Positions 35,311-43,510 of a DNA stretch of 64,000 nt are shown here, piece after piece; position 1 is the stretch's first letter, and every line of letters begins with the position of its first letter. Both the position numbers and the translations under genes were made by a program. This DNA is from JANRLT01 sp041736895. GTDB taxonomy: Bacteria; Planctomycetota; Planctomycetia; Pirellulales; JALHPA01. The notes beneath the pieces were generated by a model. That model was not told where the DNA came from. It searched no databases and was given only the letters and a program-made list of their open reading frames with translations. The stretch is taken from assembly GCA_041736895.1 (NCBI GenBank), contig JBGSSS010000213.1, positions 1-64,000 of the forward strand. The letters run 5' to 3'.

Positions 35311-35610
35311 TTTCGGCTCGCCGACGAATCCAAAAAGATAATCCCATGCATACAATCCCTGGTCATGCCCATCGGACCAGGTGATCTTCAGCGCGTAATT
35401 GCCGACGAGCTTCGCATCGCGCACGGTGATGTCACGCGGAACATTCGCCGGGACGAGGATTCGCTGCCCCGTGTTCTCATCCACGCATCCGGCACAACGG
35501 CAGCCGCAGCGTAAGTCCCAGAACGGGTAGTCGCGGGTCTGCGAGTCTTCCCAAGTAATCCGCAAGAGCAATTGCTCACGCAGGGCTTTGATATCGAGGG
35601 GAGAATGCAT
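35308..35610 (-). CDS. DUF971 (GBBH-like N-terminal domain) protein
   Basis: 100 residues. LLLRITWEDSQTRDYPFWDL, then CGCRCAGCVDENTGQRIL, and the end LKITWSDGHDQGLYAWDYL are the conserved pieces of this small zinc-binding domain also found at the N-terminus of gamma-butyrobetaine hydroxylase. Three cysteines (CGCRCAGC) could bind metal. Members are often associated with Fe-S cluster proteins, but the role here is unknown. It diverges from the nucleoside phosphorylase gene. Confidence 0.88.
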   Translation of the reverse strand: MHSPLDIKALREQLLLRITWEDSQTRDYPFWDLRCGCRCAGCVDENTGQRILVPANVPRDITVRDAKLVGNYALKITWSDGHDQGLYAWDYLFGFVGEPK

Positions 35611-35743
35611 GAAAAAGCTATCCTAAGGAGGCCCTCCGCTGCGCGTCGGGGCTAACCGGGTCATTCAGGAACTTGAGACGATTGACTTGCAGTGTTATCT
35701 TATCCTCATCTTGCGGGAACGTCTCCTTAACAAATTCGCGTCG

Positions 35744-36577
35744 ATGCAGCACCTCGTTGGGCAGATTCAAGCCGCGGCCGATTACCTCCGCCAGCGCTGG
35801 AGCAAAACGCCGCTCGTCGGGGTAATCCTCGGCACGGGGCTCGGCAACTTCACGCGCGAAATCAAAGTCGAAGTCACGATCCCCTACGGCGAGGTTCCGC
35901 ACTTCCCGCATTCGACGGCACTCGGCCACAAGGGCCAATTCGTCTGCGGCACGATTGACGGCACGCCTGTCATCACGATGGAAGGACGCTTCCATGCCTA
36001 CGAAGGTTACGCCCTAGAACAAGTCACACTCCCCGTCCGCGTGATGAAGGAACTCGGGATCAAACTCCTCATCATCAGCAACGCCAGCGGCGGGATGAAC
36101 CCGAATTACGCCAGCGGCGACATCATGGTCATCGACGACCATATTCATCTGATGGGCGGAATCAGCCCGTTGATGGGCGTGAACGACGACCGGCTCGGCC
36201 CACGGTTTCCGGACATGTGCCGGCCGTACGATCCCGAGTTGATCGAGGCGGCGCTCGAAATCGCGAGGCGGGAAAACTTCGCCGCGCACCGCGGCGTCTA
36301 CATCGCCCTGATGGGTCCGAATTACGAAACCCGCGCTGAGTATCGCTGGCTGCGGAAACTCGGTGATGTCGTCGGCATGTCGACTGTGCCCGAAACAATC
36401 GCCGCGGTCCACGCCGGTTTGCGGGTCATGGCGCTCTCGACGGTGACCAACGTCGCGAAACCAGATTCGCTCGACAAAGCGAGCGGCGAAGAAGTCATCA
36501 CCGCCGCCAAATCGGCCGAACCAAAGCTTACCAAAATCGTCCGCGGGATCATTGCGCTCGAGGCGAAGAAATCCTGA
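35744..36577 (+). CDS. Purine nucleoside phosphorylase (trimeric type)
   Basis: 277 residues from ATG 35744, giving the standard length; the frame continues upstream to 35687 with a non-homologous 19 residues. GVILGTGLGNF (~26-36) is the phosphate loop (usually GSGLG), GRFHAYEGY the ribose/phosphate region, SNASGGMNPNYASGDIMVI (~115-133), and GPNYETRAEYRWLR plus VVGMSTVPE near residue 190-220 the purine site. It cleaves (deoxy)inosine and guanosine phosphorolytically. The stop is followed directly by a repeat element. Confidence 0.94.
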   Translation: MQHLVGQIQAAADYLRQRWSKTPLVGVILGTGLGNFTREIKVEVTIPYGEVPHFPHSTALGHKGQFVCGTIDGTPVITMEGRFHAYEGYALEQVTLPVRVMKELGIKLLIISNASGGMNPNYASGDIMVIDDHIHLMGGISPLMGVNDDRLGPRFPDMCRPYDPELIEAALEIARRENFAAHRGVYIALMGPNYETRAEYRWLRKLGDVVGMSTVPETIAAVHAGLRVMALSTVTNVAKPDSLDKASGEEVITAAKSAEPKLTKIVRGIIALEAKKS

Positions 36578-36582
36578 ATGGG

Positions 36583-36684
36583 ACACTGATGGGACTGATT
36601 TTATGATCTTCACTGATAAGCAAATTCCAAAAAAGTCTTTGCTGATCAGTGTGTATCAGTCACATCATAAAAATCAGTGTCCTA
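36583..36684. repeat. Inverted-repeat element, 'GGGACTGATTTTATGAT' family
   Basis: GGGACACTGATGGGACTGATTTTATGAT pairs with the far end ATCATAAAAATCAGTGTCC across inner complementary segments (CACTGATAAGC/GCTGATCAGTG). A second, interrupted copy is at 42530-42728. It fills the gap between two convergent genes. Confidence 0.7.
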
Positions 36685-38169
36685 TTCTTTTGGCATGATC
36701 GGCTTGAGCAGCGCCGCGTGTTCTTTGACCACTTCGGCGTTCGCCGGATCATTCGCGACGTTGATCGTTTCATCGGGGTCCTTCTCGTGGTCGTACAGTT
36801 CTAGCACCGTGTGGCCGTCTTTCTTCGCGCGCCAGTCCGCTTTCGCGCGCCATTCGACATACCGCCAGCGATCCGTTCGCACCGCGTAACCCATCGCCGG
36901 GCCATGCTCGGGCATCGGCCGCGGATATTGGCTAAACGCTGCGGTTTTGACAGTCGCTTTTGGATCTTTCAGGAGCGGGACGAAGCTCTTCCCCTCGATC
37001 GCCGCGTCGGGCTTCACGCTGCAGAGCTCGCATAACGTCGGGTAGATGTCGACGAACTCCGTCAGCGCGCGCGTTGCTTGGCCCTTGCTCTGCTCGTAAC
37101 CCGGCGCGCGAATCAAGAGCGGCACGCGGGTGCTCGTTTCGTAATTGCTGTGCTTGCACCACATCCCGTGCTCGCCCAGGTTCCACCCATGATCGCCCCA
37201 GAGGATCACGATCGTCTTATCGGCCAGCCCCTCCTTCTCCAACGCATCAACCACGCGGCCGACTTGTGCGTCGAGGTAACTCGTCGCCGCGTAGTAGCCG
37301 TGAATTAGGCGCCGCGCCTGATCGTCCGTGAATGGCTCGGCCTTCGGCATGTCGTTGTAGTTCCGCAACTCGCCCGAGTTGTGTCCAGCAAACGCCGGCG
37401 CGTTCTTAGGCAGGTTTTTCTCTTTGGCCAGCGTGATCTGCGCCGGATCGTAGAGGTCCCAATACTTCTTCGGTGCAACGAATGGCAAGTGCGGTTTTAC
37501 AAAACCGACGGCCAAAAAGAACGGCTGGTCTTTTTTCTTCAACTCCGTGAGGCGTTCGATCGCGTGGTCGGCGACGCGCGTGTCGGCGAGTGCCGCGCCA
37601 TCGCCCTCGATGATCGTCGTCGCCGGCACATCCTTGGGCCCGGACTTGGCCGCGCCTTTCTTAGGAGCTTGCGTCAGTGTCTCGCCCGGGAAGCGTGCGG
37701 CGGTTGTTTGCTTCGCCGGGGCTTGCTTGCCTTTGCCGCCGGGATTCCAGGACGGCGCGCTCCACGACGGCGCATCGTCGTAACCGCCGTGATAGATTTT
37801 GCCCATCCCTTCGGTGTGATAGCCCGCTTCTTTGAACGCTTGTGGCAACGTCTTCACTTCGGGCAGCGCCGTGCGAAAATGCGTGACCAGGTCATACACC
37901 CGCGTCGAGTCGGGCCGGCGGCCGGTCATCAGCGACGATCGTGTCGGGCTGCAGACCGCTTGCTGGCAATACGCGCGCTCGAAGCGCAAGCCCGAGGCCG
38001 CGAGCTTGTCGATGTTCGGTGATTTGACTATAGGATGTCCATAGCAAGCCAACTCCGGCCGCAAATCATCGACGGCGATGAACAGGACATTCATCTTCGC
38101 CGGCGCATCCGCGGCCAAGAGGTTGCTGCCAAGAGCAAGGAAACAGAGCAGAGCAAATCGAGAGATCAT
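36682..38169 (-). CDS. Secreted sulfatase (iduronate-2-sulfatase-like)
   Basis: 495 residues with a signal peptide (FALLCFLALGSNLLAADAP). The metal site FIAVDDLRPELACYG (~30-44) and formylglycine signature CSPTRSSLMTGR (~72-83) are present; the Cys would be converted to formylglycine. Further conserved pieces: GHWSLGEHG-like WGDHGWNLGEHGMWCKHS (~325-342) and RVPLLIRAPG. A Lys/Ala/Pro-rich insertion at about 150-185 is low-complexity. Probably removes sulfate from polysaccharides, a planctomycete speciality. Reads away from PNP with a shared repeat between. Confidence 0.93.
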   Translation of the reverse strand: MISRFALLCFLALGSNLLAADAPAKMNVLFIAVDDLRPELACYGHPIVKSPNIDKLAASGLRFERAYCQQAVCSPTRSSLMTGRRPDSTRVYDLVTHFRTALPEVKTLPQAFKEAGYHTEGMGKIYHGGYDDAPSWSAPSWNPGGKGKQAPAKQTTAARFPGETLTQAPKKGAAKSGPKDVPATTIIEGDGAALADTRVADHAIERLTELKKKDQPFFLAVGFVKPHLPFVAPKKYWDLYDPAQITLAKEKNLPKNAPAFAGHNSGELRNYNDMPKAEPFTDDQARRLIHGYYAATSYLDAQVGRVVDALEKEGLADKTIVILWGDHGWNLGEHGMWCKHSNYETSTRVPLLIRAPGYEQSKGQATRALTEFVDIYPTLCELCSVKPDAAIEGKSFVPLLKDPKATVKTAAFSQYPRPMPEHGPAMGYAVRTDRWRYVEWRAKADWRAKKDGHTVLELYDHEKDPDETINVANDPANAEVVKEHAALLKPIMPKE

Positions 38170-38338
38170 TGGGCTATCTCAGGAGAAGGGATTGGGGGTT
38201 CGGGATTGGGGATTAGTGGTTCGAGACCGGACAAAAAAACTTGGAATGACAGCAAACCGTGTACAGCGCCAACCAAAGCCTGCTGATGGTATGCCCATCG
38301 GGAAGAGGAGGACATGAGTTTTAGATAGCACACTCAGA

Positions 38339-38374
38339 ACCCCCTCCCCAGCTCTCCCCGCAAGGGGGAGGGAG
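38339..38374. repeat. 'CCCCTCCCCAGC-CCCCGCAAGGGGGAGGG' palindrome
   Basis: C-rich and G-rich arms around CGCAAG. Similar elements at 60186-60219 and 60304-60341. It lies between two minus-strand genes in a 280 nt gap; the rest of that gap shows no genes, only a short direct repeat of GGGATTGGGG near 38190-38212. Confidence 0.7.
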
Positions 38375-38448
38375 CCAAACCAATTTTCTGAGGTGGAGGG
38401 CTGTTTAGCAATTCATTGTCCATTATCAATTGTCAATTATCCATTGCT

Positions 38449-39192
38449 TCATTCCTCTTTCGGCAGCGCCGCCTTCTGCTCCTCGGCGCTCAACTTGCGG
38501 TACTTGATGTCCTTGACCGAGGCCGTCGTCTTCCAGGCCGTGATGCCGAGCGGCTTGGAGAGTTCGACCTCGTTTCGGACATCGATTTCGAGTTTGCGAA
38601 TGTCGACGTCGCAGATTTGTTTGTCGTCGATCCATGTGGTGATGCGTTCTGGAATGACGCGGACGCGGATCTTGTACCATTGTTTGGTTTTGAAATCCAT
38701 GAACGTCGCCGTGTCGTTGTTGGCCGCGTCTTGACCGTTGATGTTCGAAAGACCAACCACCGTGCCGCCCCAACCGCCGACGACAAAGGTACAGCTCGTT
38801 TTGTTCACCGGAAACGTCAGGCCGCAAAAGAAGTCGTTCCCTTCGATGCGCTGCGCAGCCAGTTCGATTTCGTAACCAGCGGTGGGAAACTCGACCTTCT
38901 TGTCGAGCGTGATGCCGGTAATGCCGTCGCCAAAGTTGAGCAGCATCGCGCCGTCCTTGACCTCGACCTCGCCTTGCGGGCCGAAGTTCGGCGCCGTCCA
39001 GCCCTTGAGCGTCTTGCCGTCAAAGAGCACGGTCCACTCGACCTTGGCCGCAACTGCTTTAGGTGTTTCCTTGGCCTGTTCTTTCGCTGGTGTTGCGGGT
39101 TCCGCGGCGCACAACAAAGCCGCCGATGGTATCGGCGGGCATGTCAAACCAAGACCGCAGAATAGAGCGAGTAGTGACAATGTTTGTTTCAT
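38449..39192 (-). CDS. Secreted DUF1080 (3-keto-disaccharide hydrolase-like) protein
   Basis: 247 residues from ATG 39192, which opens a signal peptide (LSLLALFCGLGLTCPPIPSA). The domain starts with WTVLFDGKTLKGWTAPNFGP (~57-76), the DUF1080 signature, with the concanavalin-like strands VKDGAMLLNFGDGITGITL, GNDFFCGLTFPV and WYKIRVRVIPERITTWID following. These proteins are abundant in planctomycetes and act on glycans; activity here is unproven. It follows a strong terminator of the PEP-CTERM gene. Confidence 0.88.
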   Translation of the reverse strand: MKQTLSLLALFCGLGLTCPPIPSAALLCAAEPATPAKEQAKETPKAVAAKVEWTVLFDGKTLKGWTAPNFGPQGEVEVKDGAMLLNFGDGITGITLDKKVEFPTAGYEIELAAQRIEGNDFFCGLTFPVNKTSCTFVVGGWGGTVVGLSNINGQDAANNDTATFMDFKTKQWYKIRVRVIPERITTWIDDKQICDVDIRKLEIDVRNEVELSKPLGITAWKTTASVKDIKYRKLSAEEQKAALPKEE

Positions 39193-39270
39193 GATCGTTT
39201 GCTCGATTGTCAACGTGGCCGCTGGCGGCGAGTGATTCATTAGGTTGGTTGTGGCATTCTATCATCAATG

Positions 39271-39312
39271 AAAAAAGGTCAGAACTATTCAATTCATAGT
39301 TCTGACCTTTTT
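39271..39312 (-). terminator. Rho-independent terminator of the PEP-CTERM gene
   Basis: Arms AAAAAGGTCAGAACTAT and ATAGTTCTGACCTTTTT pair perfectly around a ~7 nt loop, with T-tracts on both strands. It lies 30 nt past the PEP-CTERM stop (minus strand) and 79 nt before the DUF1080 start, so the two genes are separate units. Confidence 0.85.
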
Positions 39313-39339
39313 CTATTATCAAAAGCTTTGCCAAACTTT

Positions 39340-39999
39340 TCAACGTTTGACACTTCGTCGGCGAATCGACCAGCCAGCCAGCAGCAAACCCAATCCGGCC
39401 GCGACGCAAGTGCTTGGCTCGGGGATTGGGGCAAAGGTCAAAGCCGAGCCGGTGCTTCCGTTGATTACCGAAGCCGTGGTCGTGGTGTAAATCGGCGAGT
39501 TGGTCTGGATCACGATCAAGGCGCTGGTATCGCCAGGAATAATCGGGCCATCGCCAAACGTCAGAAACGAATTGAAGCTCACTCCAACGGTCGAGGCGTT
39601 GAAGCGGTCGAAGCTAATCGGAAAAGTCCCGGTGTTGGGAAGGCCATAACTGACATCGGTCAGAAAACCGGTAAAGTCGTTGATGGTCAACCGCCCCAAA
39701 GCATGCGGACTGGTCAAATCGTTCGTAAGCAAGTAAGTGAATGTCAGTCCGCCGTAGGGATTGCTGAGATCGCCCGCAATGACTTCGGACTTGAGCGAGC
39801 CTGAGAAAGTCGGCGCGACGAAAGGAATCGTCATCGTATCGATGACCGTACCGCCAACTGGTTCGAATTCGCCGCCGGCCAGAACAGAATTTGTTGGATG
39901 AATCGGTAGAAGGGCCGCGTGTAGTTCTGTCGAACAACAGAAAACGGCAAATAGCACCAATAATGATGCTGGTAGAAACGACAATGTTGTAGTCTTCAC
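39340..39999 (-). CDS. PEP-CTERM sorting-signal protein
   Basis: 219 residues from a GTG at 39999 with GAGGAG about 10 nt upstream. A signal peptide (FLPASLLVLFAVFCCSTELHA) starts it; the C-terminus IPEPSTCVAAGLGLLLAGW followed by RRRSVKR is the tripartite PEP-CTERM signal (PEP motif, membrane helix, Arg cluster) recognised by an exosortase. The central ~150 residues are a beta-rich domain of unknown function. Expected to be exported and anchored or released at the cell surface. Confidence 0.85.
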   Translation of the reverse strand: MKTTTLSFLPASLLVLFAVFCCSTELHAALLPIHPTNSVLAGGEFEPVGGTVIDTMTIPFVAPTFSGSLKSEVIAGDLSNPYGGLTFTYLLTNDLTSPHALGRLTINDFTGFLTDVSYGLPNTGTFPISFDRFNASTVGVSFNSFLTFGDGPIIPGDTSALIVIQTNSPIYTTTTASVINGSTGSALTFAPIPEPSTCVAAGLGLLLAGWSIRRRSVKR

Positions 40000-40277
40000 T
40001 AGCTGCTCCTCAAAAGTGCGACATCTTCAAAGTTGCGCTCTCAGAGTTGATCCCCTAAGACCTATCCAATGTGAATGAATATAACTACTGATTGCAAGAA
40101 TTCCCAGCAATAAATCGAATAAATGAAGAATAACGGCAAGAAAAAAGCGGACTCAAAAACAGCATTTTATCGCAAAATATTTTTGGATTTTGTGAATCAG
40201 GATACTAATCGTCTCGGCAAGCAAGCGTAGTCTGTGGTGTATCCCGATGGATTGACGCGAGATATGAAAAAAAACAC

Positions 40278-40314
40278 TTGACTGGTAAGCGAATGCTTAC
40301 CGATAATCTTGCGT
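40278..40314 (+). promoter_or_regulatory. ArsR-type promoter and operator
   Basis: TTGACT at 40278-40283 and GATAAT at 40302-40307 are separated by an 18 nt spacer that is exactly the palindrome GGTAAGC-GAAT-GCTTACC (40284-40301). A repressor bound there would block the polymerase. The predicted transcription start (about 40314) coincides with the ATG at 40315, so the mRNA would be almost leaderless. Confidence 0.7.
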
Positions 40315-40641
40315 ATGGTTGCCACTGCTAAATTTGCCAACGATGTTTTCACCGCAATCAGCCACCCGGCCCGGCGGCAGATGCTCGACTTGCTCGCCGC
40401 GGGCGACCAACCGGTAAATGCCCTCGCCGCGCATTTTGCGATGACCCGCCCCGCGGTGTCGCAGCATCTGCGAATCTTGCTCGATGCGGGCCTAGTGACC
40501 GAAGAGCGGCATGGGCGCGAACGGCGGTATCACTTTTGTCCGGAGCAACTCGGCCCAGTCCGCGATTGGCTCGCGACGTACGAACGGTTTTGGGACGAAC
40601 GATTCAAGAAGCTGCAGAAGCTATTGGCGAAGAAGAAATGA
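40315..40641 (+). CDS. ArsR-family HTH regulator
   Basis: 108 residues from ATG 40315 (a TTG at 40309 is in frame). Winged-helix: FTAISHPARRQMLDLLAAGD, then the recognition part MTRPAVSQHLRILLDAGLV, then EERHGRERRYHF for the wing. No metal-binding Cys pattern, so it is of the metal-independent type usually paired with AHSA1/SRPBCC proteins. The palindrome in its own promoter suggests autorepression. It heads a set of small proteins (SRPBCC, an unknown protein, YCII) in the same direction. Confidence 0.92.
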   Translation: MVATAKFANDVFTAISHPARRQMLDLLAAGDQPVNALAAHFAMTRPAVSQHLRILLDAGLVTEERHGRERRYHFCPEQLGPVRDWLATYERFWDERFKKLQKLLAKKK

Positions 40642-40653
40642 CGCGTGATTTTG

Positions 40654-40756
40654 TAGCCCGTAGCGTTAGCGAGGGCGACAAATCACGTCCTCGAAAAAGC
40701 ACTGGCCGAGCCAGTGGCACCCAGAGAAGAACTCCCTCGCTAAAGCTACGGGCTAT
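40654..40756. repeat. Intergenic palindrome, 'TAGCCCGTAGCGTTAGCGAGG' family
   Basis: Arms TAGCCCGTAGCGTTAGCGAG and CCCTCGCTAAAGCTACGGGC flank a centre with a second palindrome, GCACTGGCC-GAG-CCAGTGGC. It lies between ArsR and SRPBCC genes, within what looks like one operon. Same family as 7466-7528. Confidence 0.75.
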
Positions 40757-40762
40757 AAACCC

Positions 40763-41218
40763 ATGAACAACTCCATTCAACGCGAAGTCACGTTCCCGCA
40801 ACCGCGCGAAGCGGTCTGGGCCGCGCTCACGACGCGCGAGATGTTGGCCGAGTGGATGTACCCCAACGATTTCGAGCCGCGCGTTGGTCATCAATTTACT
40901 TTCCAAGTCCCGCCGAATCCGAAGATGAACTTCGAAGGCCTCACCGTGAACTGCGAAGTCCTCGAATGCGACCCGCCGCGCGAGAGTGACGACAAAACTA
41001 GTGTTGGCGGGCGACTCGTCTTTTCGTGGACCGTCGGCGGACCGGTCGTCGATACGCGCGTCAGTTTTCAACTCCTCCGCGACGGCGCGGGAACGAGGAT
41101 GCTTTTCGAACACACGGGCTTCGATCTGTTGCAGCCGTACGCGGACCAGGCCTTTGCCGGCGCGGGTTACGGGTGGGCGAAGATGCTCAAGCAATTGGGC
41201 GAGGTGTTGAAACGATGA
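40763..41218 (+). CDS. SRPBCC/AHSA1-domain protein
   Basis: 151 residues of the START-like AHSA1 fold: REVTFPQPREAVWAALTTRE at the start, LAEWMYPNDFEPRVGHQF, and the end GWAKMLKQLGEVLKR. These proteins bind small hydrophobic ligands and are habitually encoded after an ArsR regulator of this type. Its stop overlaps the start of the next gene (ATGA, 41215-41218), showing translational coupling. Ligand unknown. Confidence 0.88.
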   Translation: MNNSIQREVTFPQPREAVWAALTTREMLAEWMYPNDFEPRVGHQFTFQVPPNPKMNFEGLTVNCEVLECDPPRESDDKTSVGGRLVFSWTVGGPVVDTRVSFQLLRDGAGTRMLFEHTGFDLLQPYADQAFAGAGYGWAKMLKQLGEVLKR

Positions 41219-41664
41219 CAGCGCAAGTTCCCGATACATTTGAAAATAACCATCCCCGAGTGAACCTTGGAGGATTAGCTCTTCGTGCAATTGTTTGCGG
41301 TGACATCAAGACGAATCATGGCTGGGGAGAGTTTTATCAGTTTGCTCATAAGCCAACGCCAGCGGATAAGCCTCATAGCTCCGCCTTGTGGCGTGGCTAT
41401 ATCGCAGTGTTTCAGCTAGATTCCGAAGGCGGATTGGAATTGGTTTCCTATCGCTATCCGCCAATGATTAAAAGGGGCAAATGGAAAGTCGAGAGAGTAC
41501 ACGAGAAACTTGTTGGTGACTTTTGGCTCGTGATGAAGCATGGCTTTTTTGGTCCGCGCACTTATGTTCCTTTTAAGGATGGAAAAATCATTGAAGATCC
41601 TGCGGCTTGGGTAATCGAGCAACGTCCCGACGAACGCAGATCATTGCGGCTCGATCAGGGCTAA
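41215..41664 (+). CDS. Uncharacterised protein coupled to the SRPBCC gene
   Basis: 149 residues from ATG 41215, overlapping the preceding TGA by 4 nt. The frame is open upstream but inside the SRPBCC gene. No signal peptide or membrane helix. It contains LRAIVCGDIKTNHGWGEFYQ, several aromatic strands (ELVSYRYPPMIKRGKWKVER) and GDFWLVMKHGFFGPRTYVPF. No domain recognised. Codon use is more A+T rich than the SRPBCC gene, hinting at different ancestry despite coupling. Confidence 0.6.
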   Translation: MTAQVPDTFENNHPRVNLGGLALRAIVCGDIKTNHGWGEFYQFAHKPTPADKPHSSALWRGYIAVFQLDSEGGLELVSYRYPPMIKRGKWKVERVHEKLVGDFWLVMKHGFFGPRTYVPFKDGKIIEDPAAWVIEQRPDERRSLRLDQG

Positions 41665-41759
41665 AACTTTTATCCTCCACCCTGTCGAAATTCGCGTTCG
41701 TTGTACGACTACTTCATGACCTTCCCCTTTCATCACCCAAATCTTGAAGGAGCAAACTC

Positions 41760-42152
41760 ATGAAGTACCTGTGCCTTGGATACCTCGATGTCGAAAGCTG
41801 GTCGAAGAAATCCGAAGCCGAACAGCTCGCGATGATGGATGACTGTTTCGCGTATGACGAAGTCCTGAAGAAGAACGGCCATTGGATCGCCGGGGAAGGG
41901 CTGCAAGGAGCCGATACTGCGACGACGCTCCGCTATCAAGGCGGCCAGGTGCAACTCCTCGACGGTCCGTTTGCTGAGACCAAGGAACTGCTCGGCGGCC
42001 TGATCATCCTCGAAGCACGCGACCAGAATCATGCGATTCAACTGTTGTCGAATCATCCCGGCGTGAAGATGGGCCCGTGGGAGATTCGACCGATTGCCGA
42101 TATGACGCCGATCGTCGAAGCGAGCGCGAAACGCCGTGCGGCGAAGAAATGA
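41760..42152 (+). CDS. YCII-related (DGPF) protein
   Basis: 130 residues. MKYLCLGYLDVESW starts the dimeric alpha-beta fold, and DGPFAETKELLGGLIILEA (~73-91) is the DGPF signature. These proteins are often linked to ECF sigma factors or ArsR/SRPBCC sets; catalytic role unknown. A Shine-Dalgarno AAGGAG lies 7 nt before the ATG. Followed by a cluster of palindromes. Confidence 0.9.
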   Translation: MKYLCLGYLDVESWSKKSEAEQLAMMDDCFAYDEVLKKNGHWIAGEGLQGADTATTLRYQGGQVQLLDGPFAETKELLGGLIILEARDQNHAIQLLSNHPGVKMGPWEIRPIADMTPIVEASAKRRAAKK

Positions 42153-42172
42153 TTTTGCGATGATGTTCCCCA

Positions 42173-42311
42173 TTAGCCCCGGGTCAATGACCCGGGGGAA
42201 GAGCGCGTGAAGCGAAGACAATCTTTCAATCCCATTAAATGATGTCAAACGAAATTCGGCACGTGCACACGTGCGAAGTCTTGTCCCCCCGGTCATTGAC
42301 CGGGGGCTAAA
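42173..42311. repeat. Two C/G-tract palindromes flanking a perfect GCACGTG palindrome
   Basis: TTAGCCCCGGGTCAATGACC (from 42173) and CCCCCCGGTCATTGACCGGGGG (to 42311) are inverted copies and could pair with each other. Between them GCACGTG-CA-CACGTGC (about 42259-42275) is a perfect inverted repeat. This family also occurs at 30460-30488. Confidence 0.65.
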
Positions 42312-42350
42312 TTGGTGCCCCTTCGCCCACCCTCCCGCTCTTAACTAACA

Positions 42351-42572
42351 ATGAAAGCCTCGACCAAACGCTCGATTCTCCGCTGGGTTCACATCGTGTT
42401 CGGCCTCACGCTCGTCGGGTTCATCTACGGTCCGCCGGAAGAGGTCGTGCCGTACCGCGACAACTTTCGGTTCATCTTCATGCCGGTCGTGATCGTAACG
42501 GGACTTTTGCTCTGGAAAGGACCGGCAATTATAGGACTGATTTCAAAATCCCAGAATGTTGCCACTGATTAA
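42351..42572 (+). CDS. Small membrane protein with repeat-derived C-terminus
   Basis: 73 residues. Two hydrophobic segments (WVHIVFGLTLVGFIYG and FIFMPVVIVTGLLLWKG) around PPEEVVPYRDNFRF. The last ~20 residues (after LLLWKGPA) are encoded by the left arm of a repeat element related to 36583-36684, so the original C-terminus was probably replaced. No function recognised. Confidence 0.5.
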   Translation: MKASTKRSILRWVHIVFGLTLVGFIYGPPEEVVPYRDNFRFIFMPVVIVTGLLLWKGPAIIGLISKSQNVATD

Positions 42573-42728
42573 CAGTGATAATAATTCTGATTTTCACTGA
42601 TCAGCAATTTTATTAGGTCGCGATTGCGAGAGCCCCTGATAAAACGTTGACGCCCTCGCTAACGCTACGGGCTACAATCAAAATCAGATCAGTGAAAATC
42701 AGTTGCTCCATCCGTATTAATCAGTGGC
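42530..42728. repeat. Interrupted 'ATCAGTG' inverted-repeat element with nested repeat
   Basis: Left part (GGACTGATTTCAAAATCCC, CACTGATTAACAGTGATAATAA, TTTTCACTGATCAGC) and right part (CAAAATCAGATCAGTGAAAA, TTAATCAGTGGCAA) are complementary. Inserted in the middle is half a 'CCCTCGCTAACGCTACGGGC' repeat (42653-42675), giving a nested arrangement. Confidence 0.65.
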
Positions 42729-42738
42729 AAAAAATCCC

Positions 42739-43395
42739 ATGACAAAAGATCTGAATAAACTAATGACGCCCGAGGTCGATGACTTCCTCAAGACCGCCAG
42801 CAAGTGGCCGGCGGAGTTGACGAAGCTCCGCGCGATCTTGATCGAAGGCGGCCTCACCGAAGGAATCAAATGGCGGCAGCCGTGCTACTCATACGATGGC
42901 AACAACGTCGCGATCATCGGCGAGCTGAAAAACTGCTGCACACTCGGCTTCTTCAAGGGCGCGCAGTTCAAAGACCCTCAGGGCATCCTCGCCAAGCCGG
43001 GCGAAAACACGCAATCCGCCCGCGTGATTCGGTTCACGAGCGTCAAGGAAATCGACAAGGTCAAGTCGGCGCTCAAAGCACTGATCGAAGAAGGAATCGA
43101 ACTCGAAAAGTCCGGCGCAAAGTTCGAGTTCAAAAAAGAACCCGAGCCGATGCCGCACGAACTGCAAGAGATCTTCAACAACGATTCAGCGTTCGAAAAA
43201 GCGTTCGACGCGCTCACCCCGGGTCGGCAGCGGGCGTACCTAATGTTCTTTAACGCGGCGAAGCAGTCGAAGACCAAGGTCGCGCGGATCGAGCAATACC
43301 GCGAGCGGATCTTCGACGGCAAAGGGATGAACGACTGCACCTGCGGCCACTCGAAAAAAATGCCGGGGTGCGATGGGTCGCATAAGTATCTGTAG
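42739..43395 (+). CDS. YdeI-like / DUF1801 protein
   Basis: 218 residues from ATG 42739 (42724 is a possible GTG-type start inside the repeat). Residues ~8-110 are a DUF1801-like domain (TEGIKWRQPCYSYDGNNVAI, GELKNCCTLGFFKGA); residues ~140-205 carry the YdeI-type tail (ALTPGRQRAYLMFFNAAKQS, RIEQYRERIFDGKGMND). It ends in CTCGHSKKMPGCDGSHKYL, a Cys/His-rich stretch recalling a CDGSH-like iron-sulfur or zinc site. It ends the ArsR-SRPBCC-YCII group. Confidence 0.85.
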   Translation: MTKDLNKLMTPEVDDFLKTASKWPAELTKLRAILIEGGLTEGIKWRQPCYSYDGNNVAIIGELKNCCTLGFFKGAQFKDPQGILAKPGENTQSARVIRFTSVKEIDKVKSALKALIEEGIELEKSGAKFEFKKEPEPMPHELQEIFNNDSAFEKAFDALTPGRQRAYLMFFNAAKQSKTKVARIEQYRERIFDGKGMNDCTCGHSKKMPGCDGSHKYL

Positions 43396-43510
43396 GATAA
43401 AAGCCCGAGGGCGTAAGCCAGGGAGTTAGGATTTTCCCAACCTATCCCGATTGGTGTATGCTGTAGCTGGCCCAGCCCAGCGAATCGCACACATCGAATA
43501 GGGGAATACG

